Positions 8,837-17,682 of a stretch of 64,000 nucleotides of DNA are shown here, one piece after another. The DNA lies in NCBI RefSeq assembly GCF_009834365.1, contig NZ_CP041348.1, positions 3,199,001 through 3,263,000 on the forward strand. The letters run 5' to 3'. The notes beneath the pieces were generated by a model. That model was not told the DNA's origin and did no database searches. It was given only the letters and a program-made list of their open reading frames with translations. The number at the start of each line of letters is the position of its first letter. The first letter of the stretch is position 1. Both the position numbers and the translations under genes were made by a program. Origin of the DNA: Komagataeibacter xylinus (GTDB lineage: Bacteria; Pseudomonadota; Alphaproteobacteria; Acetobacterales; Acetobacteraceae).

Positions 8837-9657
8837 ACACGGCCCTGGCACAATGGCGTCAGCGCCATGACGTGACACTGCCGCGCCTGCTTGGCGTGCT
8901 GCCCGTGCTTGTGCTGGTGCTCGTGGCGCTGTGCCCTGACCTGTTCACCCGGCTTGACCCGCTGGCAGGCCAGACGGGCGAGCGGCTCATGGCACCATCC
9001 GCCGCACACTGGTTTGGCACGGACCAGTTCGGGCGCGATGTGTTCTCGCGCATCATGCATGGCAGTTTTTCCACCCTGTCCGCCGCCGTGCTGGCGGTTG
9101 CGATCAGCCTGCTGGTGGCCATTCCGCTGGGGCTTGCAGCAGGACTGGGCGGGCGCAGGCTGTCGGGCGCCATCCTTGCGGGGGCGGACATGGTGCTGGC
9201 CATCCCCGAGCTTTTTCTCTCACTAAGCATCATTACCCTGATCGGGCCGGGGGCGACGCATGTGGCCTTTGCCGTGGGCATAAGCCAGGTGGCGGGCTTT
9301 ACGCGCATGATCCGCACGGAGGTGGTGCGCGTGCGCGCGACCGAATATGTCGAGGCCGCCTTTGGCATCGGCTCCACCTTCTGGCAGGTGGTGTGGCGCC
9401 ATATCGTGCCCAACAGCCTTGCCCCCGCGCTGTCGCTGGCAACACTGCGGCTGGGCACGGCCATTCTGGCCATATCGACCATCTGCTTTCTGGGCTATGG
9501 CCCCTCACCGCCCACGCCGGAATGGGGCCTGATGATTACCGAAGGCCGCAACTACCTTGCAACCGCCTGGTGGCTGACCACCTTCCCCGGCCTTGCCATC
9601 ATCTTTTCCGCATGGGCGGCAACGCTGCTGTCACGCGCCATAAGGGTGGACCAATGA
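8833..9657 (+). CDS. ABC importer permease, DppC type
   Basis: A 274-residue inner-membrane permease. The DppC family motif HWFGTDQFGRDVFSRIMHG follows the first helix, and the coupling loop is RATEYVEAAFGIGSTFWQVVWRH. AGGAGGAG lies six bases before the ATG. It overlaps its neighbours by four bases on both sides, so the transporter genes are translationally coupled. It pairs with the DppB-type permease to make the pore. Confidence 0.9.
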   Translation: MNTALAQWRQRHDVTLPRLLGVLPVLVLVLVALCPDLFTRLDPLAGQTGERLMAPSAAHWFGTDQFGRDVFSRIMHGSFSTLSAAVLAVAISLLVAIPLGLAAGLGGRRLSGAILAGADMVLAIPELFLSLSIITLIGPGATHVAFAVGISQVAGFTRMIRTEVVRVRATEYVEAAFGIGSTFWQVVWRHIVPNSLAPALSLATLRLGTAILAISTICFLGYGPSPPTPEWGLMITEGRNYLATAWWLTTFPGLAIIFSAWAATLLSRAIRVDQ

Positions 9658-11279
9658 ACGCTGATACCCCCCAGCTCGGCATCCGTGACCTTGATGTGGT
9701 GTATGAAAGCCGCGGCAGCGCGCACCATGCGCTCAAGGGTGTGTCTCTTGAGGTCCGCGCGGGCGAGATGCTGGCGCTGGTGGGTGAATCCGGCTCGGGC
9801 AAGTCAACGCTGGGTCGGGCCATACTGGGCCTGCTGCCCGAAAGCGCCCGCATCCAGCGTGGCTCGATCAGGGTGGATGGCACTGAAATCGTGGGGCTGC
9901 CCGAGCGCGCGCTGCGCCGCATCCGTGGCGCGCGGGTGGCCCTCATTCCGCAGGACCCGGCCCATTCGCTCGACCCCGTGCGCACCATCGGCGCCCAGCT
10001 TGTCGAGGCGGTGCACCTGCATGCACCCAGTTCCACGGTCGACACGCGACGCATGCTGGTGGGCCTGCTTGACCGCGTGGGCATAAAGGAGCCGGAGCGG
10101 CGGCTGCATCAGTACCCGCATGAACTCTCGGGCGGGATGCGCCAGCGCGTGCTGATTGCAGCCGCCATTGCCCAGCGCCCGGCCCTGATCGTGGCGGATG
10201 AACCCACCAGCGCGCTTGATGTATCGGTGCAGGTGCAGATCATGGCGCTGATGGCCGAACTGCGCCACGAGATGGGCACCGCCATGCTATTCATCACCCA
10301 CGACCTTGGCCTGGCCAGCGAGCAGGCCGATCGCGTGGCCGTGCTGCAGCATGGCACACTGTGCGAAACCGGCGAGACAAAGGCTTTGTTCGCCAATCCG
10401 CGCACGCCCTATACCCGCCGCCTGCTGGCCGACCTGCCCCTGTTCCATGAAGCACGTGCCCCCCGCCGCGCGGAAGGCCCGCGGGAGGATGCGATTGTCG
10501 TCTCGCACCTGACCTATGCCTACAAGGGTGCTGGCGGCAGGCCGGGGCACAGGGCGGTGCGCGATATTTCCTTTAACGTGGTGGCCGGGCAGACCCACGG
10601 CATCGTGGGGGAATCCGGCTCGGGCAAGACCACGCTGCTGCGCTGCCTGCTGGGGCTGATTACGCCTGATAGTGGGTCGGTCCATATCCTTGGCGAAAAC
10701 CCGGCACAGATTGAAGGAGCCGCCCGGCGCGCACTGCGCCGCGCGGTGCAGTTTGTCTACCAGAACCCGCATGTATCATTCGACCCGCGCAGCCGGGCGG
10801 CCGATATTCTGGCCGAGCCACTCATCAATGCGGGCCTGCATGACCGCAGCGCGCGCGCAATGCGGGTCCGGGCCATGCTGGAGCGGGTGCAACTGCCGCC
10901 TGCCGTGCTCGAGCGCCGGGCGGCCAGCATGTCTGGCGGGCAGAGCCAGCGCCTGGCCATTGCGCGCGCGCTGTTATGCGAGCCCAAAATCCTTATTCTC
11001 GATGAAGTGGTCTCCGCACTTGACGTATCGGTTCAGGCTGAAATCCTGACCCTGCTTGAAACGCTGCAACAGCAGCTTAACCTGACCTATGTGTTCGTAT
11101 CGCACGATCTGGCCGTGGTGCGGCGCATTGCCGATACCGTCTCGATCATCCGCGCGGGCGAGCAGGTCGAGCATGGCCCGACCGAGACCGTGTTCTCCAC
11201 ACCGCATGATGACTACACAAAGCGCCTGCTCGCGGCGATACCCGGCCGTAACCTGGTGCGCCCGGCCATGCTGGCCTGA
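9654..11279 (+). CDS. ABC importer ATPase with two nucleotide-binding domains
   Basis: A 541-residue fusion of a DppD-like and a DppF-like ATPase, powering the importer from the cytoplasm. The first domain has Walker A GESGSGKST (about 44-52), signature LSGGMRQR and Walker [11 protein letters not shown]. The second has Walker A GESGSGKTT near residue 320, signature MSGGQSQR and Walker B ILILDEVVSALD, where VV replaces the usual PT. Such double ATPases (YejF-like) serve peptide/nickel-type importers. ATG at 9654 overlaps the permease stop and is preferred over the far upstream in-frame start, which would lie inside the permease gene. Confidence 0.92.
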   Translation: MNADTPQLGIRDLDVVYESRGSAHHALKGVSLEVRAGEMLALVGESGSGKSTLGRAILGLLPESARIQRGSIRVDGTEIVGLPERALRRIRGARVALIPQDPAHSLDPVRTIGAQLVEAVHLHAPSSTVDTRRMLVGLLDRVGIKEPERRLHQYPHELSGGMRQRVLIAAAIAQRPALIVADEPTSALDVSVQVQIMALMAELRHEMGTAMLFITHDLGLASEQADRVAVLQHGTLCETGETKALFANPRTPYTRRLLADLPLFHEARAPRRAEGPREDAIVVSHLTYAYKGAGGRPGHRAVRDISFNVVAGQTHGIVGESGSGKTTLLRCLLGLITPDSGSVHILGENPAQIEGAARRALRRAVQFVYQNPHVSFDPRSRAADILAEPLINAGLHDRSARAMRVRAMLERVQLPPAVLERRAASMSGGQSQRLAIARALLCEPKILILDEVVSALDVSVQAEILTLLETLQQQLNLTYVFVSHDLAVVRRIADTVSIIRAGEQVEHGPTETVFSTPHDDYTKRLLAAIPGRNLVRPAMLA

Positions 11280-11302
11280 AAAAAGGCCGCATCCAAAACT
11301 TA

Positions 11303-12295
11303 TCAGGCGTCCTCGACCGGTTCCGTGCCGTACAAAGCGCTTTCAATCAGGTCAGCGCTTTCATGGGTGTAGCGCCTGAGGTCGGGCATGAGGGTGCGGG
11401 CAGCCTCCTCCACCGCGCCTGACAGGGCCTTGAGCGCGGGTGACGGGGTCAGGCCCGCCGGTGTCACCACGCCAAAAAAGAACGGCAGGTTTACATCCAG
11501 CGGGCGTATGGCCAGATCAGGCTGTTGGAACGCACCTGCGGTTACGGGGTCGACAATGCCCACGCCCAGGCCCGCCCGCGCCAGCCCCATCAGCACCGTA
11601 GCCATGTTGGCATCCATGATGGTGGCGGGCGTCCAGCCCATCTGCGCAAAGGCGCGTTCGATCGTGTTGCGTATCCTGAACGGGTTGGCCAGCGTCAGCA
11701 GCCTGCTTTCGGCCAGATCATGCAGGCTGATACGCGCATGGGCGGCGAGCGGGTCATCTGCCCGCATGACCGCAACACAGGGCGCCATGCCGATCCATTG
11801 CAGGGTCACGCCAGGGTGGTTGAAGGGAAAACTGACCAGCCCGAATGTTGCATCCCGGCGGCCTACGGCACGCACCACCTCATCCGCCGGGACGCTGCGC
11901 ACATGCACCTCACGTGGGAGGTTACCCTGCGGCAGGCGGCCCAGCGCCATGGGCAGCAGGCCCGCCGCAAGTGCCGGGATGGCGCATAGATGCAGGGAAT
12001 TTTCCACATCGTGGGCAATGGCATGCACATTTTCGCGCAGGCGCTGCACGCCACCCAGCAGGGCCAGAGCCTCGGGCTGAAAACGCAGGGCCTGCTCGGT
12101 GGGGGTAATACGCGGCCCATTGCGGTGGAACAGCGTAAAGCCCAGCCCCGCCTCAAGGTCCTGCACCATGCGCGTGACCATGGATTGCGAGCGGCCCACA
12201 AGCCGTGCGCCCCCGGTCATGCTGCCAGTGGCCATGACGGCGCAGAAGGCCTCAAGCTGTCTCAGGTCGGGAAGCGCACTATCCATGCTCATCAT
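11303..12295 (-). CDS. LysR-family transcriptional regulator
   Basis: A 330-residue regulator. The N-terminal winged helix-turn-helix reads LRQLEAFCAVMATGSMTGGARLVGRSQS, continuing with VQDLEAGLGFTLFHR; the C-terminal two thirds form the ligand-binding domain. It is convergent with the ABC operon and lies downstream of the monooxygenase on the same strand (50 bases between them), so it probably regulates one or both. ATG codons at 12295, 12292 and 12286 are all possible; the TTG at 12307 is not needed. The inducer is unknown. Confidence 0.88.
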   Translation of the reverse strand: MMSMDSALPDLRQLEAFCAVMATGSMTGGARLVGRSQSMVTRMVQDLEAGLGFTLFHRNGPRITPTEQALRFQPEALALLGGVQRLRENVHAIAHDVENSLHLCAIPALAAGLLPMALGRLPQGNLPREVHVRSVPADEVVRAVGRRDATFGLVSFPFNHPGVTLQWIGMAPCVAVMRADDPLAAHARISLHDLAESRLLTLANPFRIRNTIERAFAQMGWTPATIMDANMATVLMGLARAGLGVGIVDPVTAGAFQQPDLAIRPLDVNLPFFFGVVTPAGLTPSPALKALSGAVEEAARTLMPDLRRYTHESADLIESALYGTEPVEDA

Positions 12296-12345
12296 GCTAA
12301 CCACCAACGATCATGCCAGCAAACGCAAACGCGGCAGGCCTCCCC

Positions 12346-13821
12346 TCACCCTATCGCAGGGAGAGGCGTATCATGCCATTCATCGCCCCTGAGTTCGGGC
12401 GTGTCGAACGCCACGAGGTTGGCGTAATGGGTTTCGCGGTCCTCCACGAACAGGGCGCGGGTGATATGGCGCGCAAGGCGCTCGGCCCCGTCGCTTATGG
12501 CCGGAATATCGCCGCTGACCTTGCCGTGCGAAAGCGTGGCGGGGAAGCAGAAGCAGTGCACGTATTTCAGCCACGGGCACGAACCGGGCACCTTTTCAAG
12601 AAACTCGAACCCCGGCCCAAGATCGGGCGAGGTTGCCAGTTCCGCGCTGACATGGCCCGAGGGCATGTCCTGCGCCGTGGGCGTAAAGCGGTCTTTCCAC
12701 AGCCGGATATGCGGTGCCATGGCTGCAAGTTCAGGCCGACGGGACAGGTCGGAGCAGAAGCCGGTGGCCGCGATGATGAAATCGGTCTCCATCACGCCGC
12801 GCGGGGTGTGAAGGCGCACGGCATTGGCTGCCACTTCAAGCCGGTCGATGGGGCAGGACAGATGGAAAAAGGCATTGGGATGGCTGGACACCCGCAGCAC
12901 GCTTGGCCGTGGCGGCGGGGTCTGGGCATCGAGCACCGTATCCATGAAACGCCATTTCCACCCATCGGGCAGGCCGACAAAACCCTGCACCACGCCCATG
13001 CTGCCAATGCCGGTGAATTTGTTAACGGCAGGCAGCGTGTCGCGCCGAATGATCATATCCACCCGCGCGGCCCCTGCCTCAAGTGCAGTGGCGGCGTTAT
13101 CCATGGCGGAAGCGCCTGCGCCCACCACCACCACGCGGCGGTTCTTCAGGGCTTCAAAATCAATGGGGTCGGCTGAATGGCGCCAGTAATCACGCGGCAG
13201 GGCAGCAATGACCGGCGGCACGTAGCTGCCGCCCAGCCCGTCACGCCCCGTAGCCAGCACCAGATGACGGCACAGTAGGGTTTCGGTTACGCCATCCTGC
13301 ACCACCGTCAGCGCGAGCACGCCATCGGCTGTGCGCGTAACATTGGTCAGGGTGACGCCATTGCGCACCGGCAGGTCGAGCACGTGGCGCAGCCATTCCA
13401 GATAGGCCATCCATGTCTCGCGGGGGATCTTGTCCAGCCCATCCCACGCAACAACACCAAAACGCGCTTCGTACCACGCGCGGAAGGTCAGGCTCGGCAG
13501 CCCCATGCATGGGCCGGACAGTGTTTTGGGCGAGCGCAGCGTGGTCATGCGGGCATAGGTGACCCATGGCCCCTCCTGCCCTGCCTGCGCCTGATCCAGC
13601 ACGACATGGTTGAGCAGCCCGTAGCGCCTGAGGTAACCCGACGCAGTAAGCCCCGCCATGCCACCGCCGATCACGACCACATCGAGCACGTGCCGCCCGT
13701 CCACGCAGCGTTCGGGCACCCATGAGCGGGTGGGCAGGTCCAGCCAGGCCAGATCCTGCCGCACGCGGCTTTCCAGCCCTGCAAGACCGCCGGGAATTTC
13801 GGGTGGCTGAGAAAACGTCAT
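12346..13821 (-). CDS. FAD/NADPH-dependent flavin-containing monooxygenase
   Basis: A 491-residue cytoplasmic oxygenase. The FAD-binding motif is VVVIGGGMAGLTASGYLRRYG near residue 50 and the NADPH-binding motif is VVVVGAGASAMDNAA in the middle. A later IIAATGF matches the ATG motif of two-dinucleotide-binding flavoproteins. AGGA sits nine bases before the ATG. Such enzymes oxygenate N, S or carbonyl groups. Next to a TonB receptor, an ABC importer and a LysR gene, the likely job is oxidation of the imported compound, possibly to release sulfur or nitrogen. It could also be an N-hydroxylase or Baeyer-Villiger type; sequence alone does not decide. Confidence 0.85.
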   Translation of the reverse strand: MTFSQPPEIPGGLAGLESRVRQDLAWLDLPTRSWVPERCVDGRHVLDVVVIGGGMAGLTASGYLRRYGLLNHVVLDQAQAGQEGPWVTYARMTTLRSPKTLSGPCMGLPSLTFRAWYEARFGVVAWDGLDKIPRETWMAYLEWLRHVLDLPVRNGVTLTNVTRTADGVLALTVVQDGVTETLLCRHLVLATGRDGLGGSYVPPVIAALPRDYWRHSADPIDFEALKNRRVVVVGAGASAMDNAATALEAGAARVDMIIRRDTLPAVNKFTGIGSMGVVQGFVGLPDGWKWRFMDTVLDAQTPPPRPSVLRVSSHPNAFFHLSCPIDRLEVAANAVRLHTPRGVMETDFIIAATGFCSDLSRRPELAAMAPHIRLWKDRFTPTAQDMPSGHVSAELATSPDLGPGFEFLEKVPGSCPWLKYVHCFCFPATLSHGKVSGDIPAISDGAERLARHITRALFVEDRETHYANLVAFDTPELRGDEWHDTPLPAIG

Positions 13822-13968
13822 TGATCGTCGTTCCTAAAACACTGCGCTGCCGGGGCCATGCTTCGAACCATGCCGGAAAAAGCCCATGATGCTGGCCACA
13901 AACGTAAAAATTCCTTCCCTGCAGATCAAGGAAAATCATGCGTATTTTGCGTTAAATAATATCTTCAT

Positions 13969-13981
13969 TGCATAAAATGCA
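13969..13981. promoter_or_regulatory. Possible LysR-type site (T-N11-A dyad)
   Basis: TGCAT-AAA-ATGCA is a perfect dyad of the T-N11-A form bound by many LysR regulators. It lies about 150 bases upstream of the monooxygenase start, in an AT-rich patch (13930-13990). A nearby TGCGTATTT/TGCGTTAAA direct repeat (13939-13956) also stands out. Binding is inferred from form and place only. Confidence 0.3.
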
Positions 13982-14076
13982 TAATAGAGGTCGCCCATAT
14001 CACCCGCCATGCACCCGCATGACAAAACCGCACGCAACACGATCTTAAAAAAAAGACGCTCCGGCCCAACCGCCTG

Positions 14077-15051
14077 TCAGGGCGACGCGATACGACTGGC
14101 CTGCCTGCGGCTGACCACAACGGCACCACCCCACAGGGCCAGAAAAACCAGCACGATGCCCGCCCCCAACCCGGCCAGATGGTCGCCAGCCGCCATCAGC
14201 CCCCGCATGAGCAGGTTGCCATCCGCCGCAGTACCCAACGCCTTCTGCCCAAGTTCAATCGCGCCAATGCCTGCCGCCGCCACAAGGGAGACAAGGCTGA
14301 TACCCAGATCATAAGCCACACGCCTGCGGCCCGAGCGCATGCCCCAGCCATAGGCGCGGCACATCAGCAGGGTATCCAGCGTATCAACCAGCGCCATGCC
14401 AGCCGTAAAAAGCAGTGGAAAAGCCATGACCCCCGCAAGGCCCAGCCCATGGTGGGCCTGAACCGCCGCCATGCCCAGCAGGCCGATTTCACTTGCGGTA
14501 TCAAACCCCAGCCCGAACAAAAAGCCGAGCGGATACATCTGCCAGCTCCGGCCAATCCACCGCCCCACCTGCCCGGACACAAAGCCCGTGGAGGGAGCAG
14601 GAGGCAACGGAGCAGGCTGGCGCAGGGCCCGCCACTGGTGCATGGCCATACGGGCATTGGCCATGACCGCCACCAGCATGAACACTGCCGAGACCAGCGT
14701 GCCGAAATTTCCGCCCACCACATGCCATCGCTCCAGCCAGCCCGGCACGGGCAGCACCACCAGCGCAAGGGTGGCGAGAACGACCACGGTGGAATGACCA
14801 AGCGAGAAGAACAGCCCCACCAGCGAAGGCGCGCGCCCCGCCCGCATGAGCCTGCGCGTTACCACGTCAATCGCCACGATATGATCGGCGTCAAGTCCGT
14901 GCCGCAGGCCAAATGTCCATGCCAGCCCGGCGGCCCCCAGCAGAACGGGCGAGGCCCCCAGCATGGTTGTGGCCCACGCCCATGCCGCCAGGTTGGCCAG
15001 CAGCAGGGCGCATAGAATGGGGCCTGCTCCATACCGGGCATTGCTGAACAT
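14077..15051 (-). CDS. Nickel/cobalt permease, NiCoT (HoxN/NixA) family
   Basis: A 324-residue inner-membrane permease with about eight helices. It has the diagnostic RHGLDADHI motif (H51-x4-D56-H57) in the second helix and the second signature LGFDTASEIGLLG. Members take up Ni2+ or Co2+ with high affinity. It follows urtE by 23 bases on the same strand and belongs to a locus that contains urease, so supply of nickel for the urease active site is the natural role. The metal preference cannot be fixed from sequence, but the context strongly favours nickel. Confidence 0.9.
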   Translation of the reverse strand: MFSNARYGAGPILCALLLANLAAWAWATTMLGASPVLLGAAGLAWTFGLRHGLDADHIVAIDVVTRRLMRAGRAPSLVGLFFSLGHSTVVVLATLALVVLPVPGWLERWHVVGGNFGTLVSAVFMLVAVMANARMAMHQWRALRQPAPLPPAPSTGFVSGQVGRWIGRSWQMYPLGFLFGLGFDTASEIGLLGMAAVQAHHGLGLAGVMAFPLLFTAGMALVDTLDTLLMCRAYGWGMRSGRRRVAYDLGISLVSLVAAAGIGAIELGQKALGTAADGNLLMRGLMAAGDHLAGLGAGIVLVFLALWGGAVVVSRRQASRIASP

Positions 15052-15074
15052 ATCGATCTCTTTCCGCCCGCTGG

Positions 15075-15770
15075 TCAGATGGTGATGTAGGCGCGCACAT
15101 CCTCCGCCACGAGGTCACACGCCTGGCCTGCCAGCACTACCTTGCCCCGGTCGAGCACGGCAATCGTGTCGGCCAGTTCATAGGCAAAATCGAAATACTG
15201 CTCCACCAGAACGATGGCCATGTCGCCCCTATCGCGCAGCATGCCGATGATGGTGCCGATATCCTTGATGATGCTGGGCTGGATGCCCTCGGTCGGTTCA
15301 TCAAGCACCAGCAGGCGCGGGCGGATGACCAGCGCGCGCGCAATGGCAAGCTGCTGCTGCTGCCCGCCCGACAGGTCGCCGCCACGCCGGTCGAGCATTT
15401 TGGCCAGCACGGGAAACAGGTCGAATATCTCATCAGGCACCCGGCGCTGCCCGCGTGGCAGCAGGCCGAAGCCGGTTTCAAGGTTTTCGCGCACGCTGAG
15501 CAGCGGAAAGATGTCGCGCCCCTGCGGCACGGTGGCAATGCCACGGCGGGCGCGGTCGTAGGCTGCGAGCCGGGTAATATCCTCGCCCTCCCACATGATC
15601 GTGCCGCCACTTGTGGCATGCATGCCGGTTATGGCGCGGATCAGGCTGGTCTTGCCCACGCCATTGCGGCCGAGCACGCAGGTGACCGCCCCTGCCCCTG
15701 CTGCGAGCGAGACGCCCCGCAGGGCAATCGCCGCGCCATAATGCAGGTGCACATCGTTAACCTCGAGCAT
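15075..15770 (-). CDS. urtE: Urea ABC transporter ATPase UrtE
   Basis: A 231-residue ATPase of the branched-chain amino acid/urea (LivF-like) class. Walker A is GRNGVGKTS, the signature LSGGQQQQLAIARAL, and Walker B LLVLDEPTEGI. The C-terminus AYITI is typical of UrtE/LivF proteins. It pairs with UrtD on the cytoplasmic face of UrtBC. It is last of the five urt genes, 35 bases after urtD. Confidence 0.93.
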   Translation of the reverse strand: MLEVNDVHLHYGAAIALRGVSLAAGAGAVTCVLGRNGVGKTSLIRAITGMHATSGGTIMWEGEDITRLAAYDRARRGIATVPQGRDIFPLLSVRENLETGFGLLPRGQRRVPDEIFDLFPVLAKMLDRRGGDLSGGQQQQLAIARALVIRPRLLVLDEPTEGIQPSIIKDIGTIIGMLRDRGDMAIVLVEQYFDFAYELADTIAVLDRGKVVLAGQACDLVAEDVRAYITI

Positions 15771-15805
15771 GTGCGTAGCCTCCCTTCAAGCCCGTGCGGC
15801 GCCCC

Positions 15806-16546
15806 TCAGCGCCCAAGATAGACCTCGATCACGCGCGGGTCGGCGCTGACCGCATCCAGCGTGCCTTCGGCCAGCACGCTGCCTTCATGCAGCACCGTTA
15901 CGTCAACCCCCAGGGCGCGTACGAAATCCATATCATGCTCCACCACCACCACGCTGCGGGTGCGGTTGATCTCGCGCAGCAGATCGGCGGTGGCCATGGT
16001 CTCGGCATCGGTCATGCCCGCCACGGGTTCATCCACCAAAAGCAGGTCAGGCTCCTGGCCCATGAGCATGCCGATCTCGAGCCACTGCTTCTGCCCATGG
16101 CTCATGCCGCCCGCGGGCTGGTCGGCCATGGCTTCCAGCCGGGTCAGGCGCAGGAGGTGGTCGATGCGTTCGCGCTCGCTTTCGCTGCGGCGGGCCATGA
16201 GCACGGCAAAGGGCGAGCGCACGCCCTTGAGCGAGAGCAGCAGGTTCTCGGTCACGCTCAGCGCCTCGAACACGGTGGGCTTCTGGAACTTGCGGCCAAT
16301 GCCCAGCCGGGCGATGGCGGGTTCATCCAGCCGGGTCAGGTCACGGCCCTGAAAGCGCACGGTGCCGGTATCGGGCCGGGTCTTGCCGGTGATGATGTCC
16401 ATCATCGTCGTCTTGCCCGCGCCATTGGGGCCTACGATGGCACGCATCTCGCCCGGGCGCAGCGCAAGGCTGAGGCTGTTGATGGCGCGAAAGCCATCAA
16501 ACGTCACGCTTACATCGCGCATGTCGAGCAGCAGGTCATCGGTCAT
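15806..16546 (-). CDS. urtD: Urea ABC transporter ATPase UrtD
   Basis: A 246-residue ATPase of the LivG-like class. Walker A is GPNGAGKTT, the signature MSHGQKQWLEIG has the His typical of UrtD, and Walker B is LLLVDEPVAGM. The start overlaps the urtC stop by four bases, showing translational coupling. With UrtE it drives urea import. Confidence 0.93.
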   Translation of the reverse strand: MTDDLLLDMRDVSVTFDGFRAINSLSLALRPGEMRAIVGPNGAGKTTMMDIITGKTRPDTGTVRFQGRDLTRLDEPAIARLGIGRKFQKPTVFEALSVTENLLLSLKGVRSPFAVLMARRSESERERIDHLLRLTRLEAMADQPAGGMSHGQKQWLEIGMLMGQEPDLLLVDEPVAGMTDAETMATADLLREINRTRSVVVVEHDMDFVRALGVDVTVLHEGSVLAEGTLDAVSADPRVIEVYLGR

Positions 16547-17682
16547 GCCTCATCTCCCTGCGTATCCGCCACTTCAGGTGTGACTTCCTCCGGCGGCGCT
16601 TTACGGACATGCCGCCACAGCCCCATGAGCCCGTTGGGCAGGAACAGCGTGGTGCAGATGAACAGCAGCCCCAGCCCGTACAGCCAGAACTCCGGCAGCC
16701 AGGCGGTGAACAGCGTCTTGCCCAGATTGACCAGTATGGCCCCCAGCACGGCCCCGCACAGCGTGCCACGACCACCTACCGCCACCCAGATGACGGATTC
16801 GATGGAATTGGCAGGCGCAAACTCACCGGGGTTGATGATGCCAACCTGTGTTACATACAGCGCGCCCCCCAGCCCTGCGATCATGGCCGAGAACACCCAC
16901 ACCAGCAGCTTGGCCTGCTCGGGGCGGTAGCCCAGGAAGCGGGTGCGGCTTTCGGCATCGCGCACGGCTACCAGCAGGTTGCCAAAACGGCTGCCCACCA
17001 CAAAACGCGCCGCCAGCAGGCTTGCGGCCAGCAGCAGCCCGGTCACCACCAGCAGCACCGCGCGGGTATGCGGCGCGTGCAGGTCGGCGCCGAGAATGTC
17101 CTTGAAGTCGGTCAGGCCGTTATTGCCACCAAAGCCCAGACCATTCTGGAAAAACGCCAGCATGAGCGCATAGGTCAGCGCCTGCGTGATGATGGACAGA
17201 TACACCCCCGACACACGCGAGCGGAAGGCAAGCCAGCCAAACACGCCAGCCAGCAGCCCCGGCACCGCCACAACCAGCACGGCGGCCCATGCGAAATGCT
17301 CCGAACCCCACCAGTACCACGGCAGGTTCTTCCATGAGAGGAAGATCATGAAATCAGGCAGGCTGGCATTGCCATAAACGCCCCGGGCTCCGATCTCGCG
17401 CATGAGGTACATGCCCATGGCATATCCCCCCAGCGCGAAGAACGCAGCATGCCCCAGCGTGAGGATGCCCGCAAAGCCCCACACCAGATCCACCGCCAGC
17501 GCCAGCATGGCATAGGACAGGTATTTACCCGCAAGCGACACCACGAAGGCAGAGGCATGCAGCGGATTGCCCTCGGGCAGCAGGCTTGCTGCGGCAAGCC
17601 CGCCTGCCGCCACCACCACGGCCACCGCCATCCAGATCACGCCGCGCAGGGAGCGCGGGGCATGGGTTGAAAACGGGTTCAT
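16543..17682 (-). CDS. urtC: Urea ABC transporter permease UrtC
   Basis: A 379-residue LivM-like inner-membrane permease with about nine helices. Family sequence includes DLVWGFAGILTLGHAAFFALGGY (seen in parts), VSGVYLSIITQALTYA, and the loop RFGNLLVAVRDAESRTRFLGY that contacts the ATPases. The tail after residue 360 is charged and cytoplasmic. It overlaps urtB and urtD by four bases each. Confidence 0.93.
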   Translation of the reverse strand: MNPFSTHAPRSLRGVIWMAVAVVVAAGGLAAASLLPEGNPLHASAFVVSLAGKYLSYAMLALAVDLVWGFAGILTLGHAAFFALGGYAMGMYLMREIGARGVYGNASLPDFMIFLSWKNLPWYWWGSEHFAWAAVLVVAVPGLLAGVFGWLAFRSRVSGVYLSIITQALTYALMLAFFQNGLGFGGNNGLTDFKDILGADLHAPHTRAVLLVVTGLLLAASLLAARFVVGSRFGNLLVAVRDAESRTRFLGYRPEQAKLLVWVFSAMIAGLGGALYVTQVGIINPGEFAPANSIESVIWVAVGGRGTLCGAVLGAILVNLGKTLFTAWLPEFWLYGLGLLFICTTLFLPNGLMGLWRHVRKAPPEEVTPEVADTQGDEA

